Assembly (NCBI GenBank): GCA_964370625.1
Contig: CAYJKB010000010.1
Span: 1 to 54,894, forward strand
Origin: CAYJKB01 sp964370625
GTDB lineage: Bacteria > Bacillota > Clostridia > Oscillospirales > Butyricicoccaceae
Direction of reading: 5' to 3'
Length of the DNA stretch: 54,894 bases
Part shown: piece by piece, positions 54,012 to 54,894 of the stretch
Layout of the letters: each line of letters opens with the position of its first letter
Position numbering within the stretch: the stretch's first letter is position 1
Notes under the pieces: model-generated
Database searches by the model: none
The model's input: only the letters and a program-made list of their open reading frames with translations
What the model was told of the DNA's origin: nothing
Position numbers and translations under genes: made by a program

Positions 54012-54443
54012 ATGGAACTAAATATTCACGAAATAAAAGAAATTTTACCTCACCGTTATCCTTTTCTATTAGTTGATAAAATCACTGATATGAAAGCTGG
54101 GGAATATGCGAAAGGCATTAAATGTGTAACTGCAAATGAGGAATTTTTCCAAGGACATTTTCCAAATTTTCATGTAATGCCTGGTGTACTAATTATTGAA
54201 GCATTGGCTCAAGTTGGTGCAATTGCAATTTTATCTGAAGAAGAAAACAAAGGGAAAATTGCTTTCTTTGGTGGCATAAAAAATGCTAGATTTAAACAAA
54301 AAGTAGTTCCTGGTGATATACTTGAACTTACTTGCGAACTAACAGACAGACGTGGGCCTGTTGGCTTTGGCAAAGCTGTTGCTAAAGTTAACGGAAAGGT
54401 TGCAGCACAAGCTGAACTTTCTTTCGCTGTTTCTGATAGCTAA
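54012..54443 (+). CDS. fabZ: 3-hydroxyacyl-ACP dehydratase FabZ
   Basis: Dehydrates 3-hydroxyacyl-ACP. The 143-residue hot-dog-fold protein has LPHRYPFLLVDKI near 12-24, the catalytic His49 in FFQGHFPNFHVMPG and Glu63 in VLIIEALAQVGAI. Last gene of the fatty-acid cluster, 3 bp after fabF, with a weak GAGG upstream, suggesting coupling to fabF. Confidence 0.96.
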   Translation: MELNIHEIKEILPHRYPFLLVDKITDMKAGEYAKGIKCVTANEEFFQGHFPNFHVMPGVLIIEALAQVGAIAILSEEENKGKIAFFGGIKNARFKQKVVPGDILELTCELTDRRGPVGFGKAVAKVNGKVAAQAELSFAVSDS

Positions 54444-54448
54444 AAAAA

Positions 54449-54477
54449 GGTGTGACCTGCTGGTCACACCATTTTTA
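54449..54477. terminator. Bidirectional terminator after fabZ
   Basis: GGTGTGACC (54449-54457) pairs with GGTCACACC (54462-54470), 4-nt loop, flanked by seven A upstream and ATTTTTAT downstream. It ends the fab cluster, and its minus-strand U tract can end the convergent acetyltransferase gene. Confidence 0.85.
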
Positions 54478-54894
54478 TATCCTTAACTTTATCTCTTTTT
54501 TTACAAATTCTAAATCACTATTGCTTAAAATAGGTATTAATTCATTAATTTCACATATTGATTTATCCCACCATTTAAATTTTAGCATAAGGTCAATTAA
54601 TTCATCGTCAAACCGTTTGCGAACTTGCTTCGCCGGATTTCCTGCAACAATAGTATATGGTGGAACATCACTACCTACAACACTGTTTGCACCAATTATC
54701 GCCCCATCAGAAATTTTTACACCAGCTAGTATCGTGGAATTTTGCCCTATCCACACATCATTACCAACTATTGTATCCCCTTTTAATGGCATTTCTTGCA
54801 ACGAAGGTATATCTTGTTTCCAACCATTAAAGATATAAAATGGAAAAGTTGATACAGCATTCATTTGATGGTTTGCTCCATTCATAATAAAATT
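54475..54894 (-). CDS. Vat/CatB-type hexapeptide acetyltransferase (partial)
   Basis: The reading frame stays open to the window edge, so the N terminus is missing; FIMNGANHQMNAVSTFPF is an internal family segment and the Met at 54885 is not the true start. A left-handed beta-helix follows (GNDVWIGQNSTILAGVKISD, GAIIGANSVVGSDVPPYTIV), then AGNPAKQVRKRFDDELI and LMLKFKWWD. This matches the streptogramin A (Vat)/xenobiotic (CatB) acetyltransferase group. Many chromosomal members are not resistance genes, so the substrate is open. Confidence 0.85.
   Translation of the reverse strand, partial: NFIMNGANHQMNAVSTFPFYIFNGWKQDIPSLQEMPLKGDTIVGNDVWIGQNSTILAGVKISDGAIIGANSVVGSDVPPYTIVAGNPAKQVRKRFDDELIDLMLKFKWWDKSICEINELIPILSNSDLEFVKKEIKLRI

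Noticed and set aside
54452..54838. 128-residue plus-strand open frame at the right end
   Set aside because: It starts inside the fabZ terminator and is antisense to a clear hexapeptide acetyltransferase.

Overview
The window is AT-rich DNA from a low-GC, Gram-positive-type anaerobe. I place it in the Clostridia, probably near the Lachnospirales; this is inferred from gene content and codon use, not measured. Supporting signs are the oxygen-independent (cobalt-early) cobalamin pathway, FabK instead of FabI, Rex, a secreted protein with three SLH domains, strong AAGGAGG-type ribosome binding sites and frequent TTG/GTG starts. No rRNA, tRNA, CRISPR array or transposase gene was seen. Two 100-base runs of N (35766-35865 and 52497-52596) are assembly gaps.

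Layout. (1) 1-4.9 kb: a UroD-like methyltransferase-fold protein and a small Cys-rich protein on the minus strand, then a MacA/MacB-type adaptor-permease pair without an ATPase, and pyrB carrying a PyrI-like zinc tail. (2) 4.98-26.56 kb: one long, tightly packed cobalamin/tetrapyrrole cluster behind a cobalamin riboswitch and terminator. Order: cbiD, cbiF, cbiG, hemA, cbiH, cbiJ-precorrin-2 dehydrogenase fusion, hemC, cobA-hemD fusion, hemB, hemL, cbiET fusion, cbiA, cobT, cobU, cobS, a truncated CobU paralog, cobC, cbiB, cobD, cbiP, cobO, cbiC. Together they run from glutamyl-tRNA through uroporphyrinogen III to adenosylcobalamin. CbiL and a cobalt chelatase (CbiK/CbiX) are not in the window. 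(3) 26.6-33.2 kb: a GntR/FCD regulator, cardiolipin synthase, polA, rimI and tsaD. (4) 33.3-38.1 kb: aconitase, a GNAT acetyltransferase, a tandem structured repeat with an assembly gap, isocitrate dehydrogenase and rex. (5) 38.1-43.7 kb: a membrane acyltransferase and, convergent to it, a very large secreted M14 metallocarboxypeptidase with SLH domains. (6) 44.0-54.5 kb: a complete type II fatty-acid cluster, acpP-accB-accC-accD-accA-fabH-fabK-NPD-like-fabD-fabG-[gap, repeat]-fabF-fabZ, followed by a convergent Vat/CatB-type acetyltransferase that runs off the window.

The most unusual item is a repeat family seen in front of icd (two tandem units) and in front of fabF (a diverged copy). The copies fold into the same series of hairpins. 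Several stems differ between copies by paired changes that keep base pairing, while particular loops and linkers are identical. This is the pattern expected of a structured RNA or a palindromic mobile element. Both assembly gaps sit inside or against these copies, so the family is probably repeated elsewhere in the genome.
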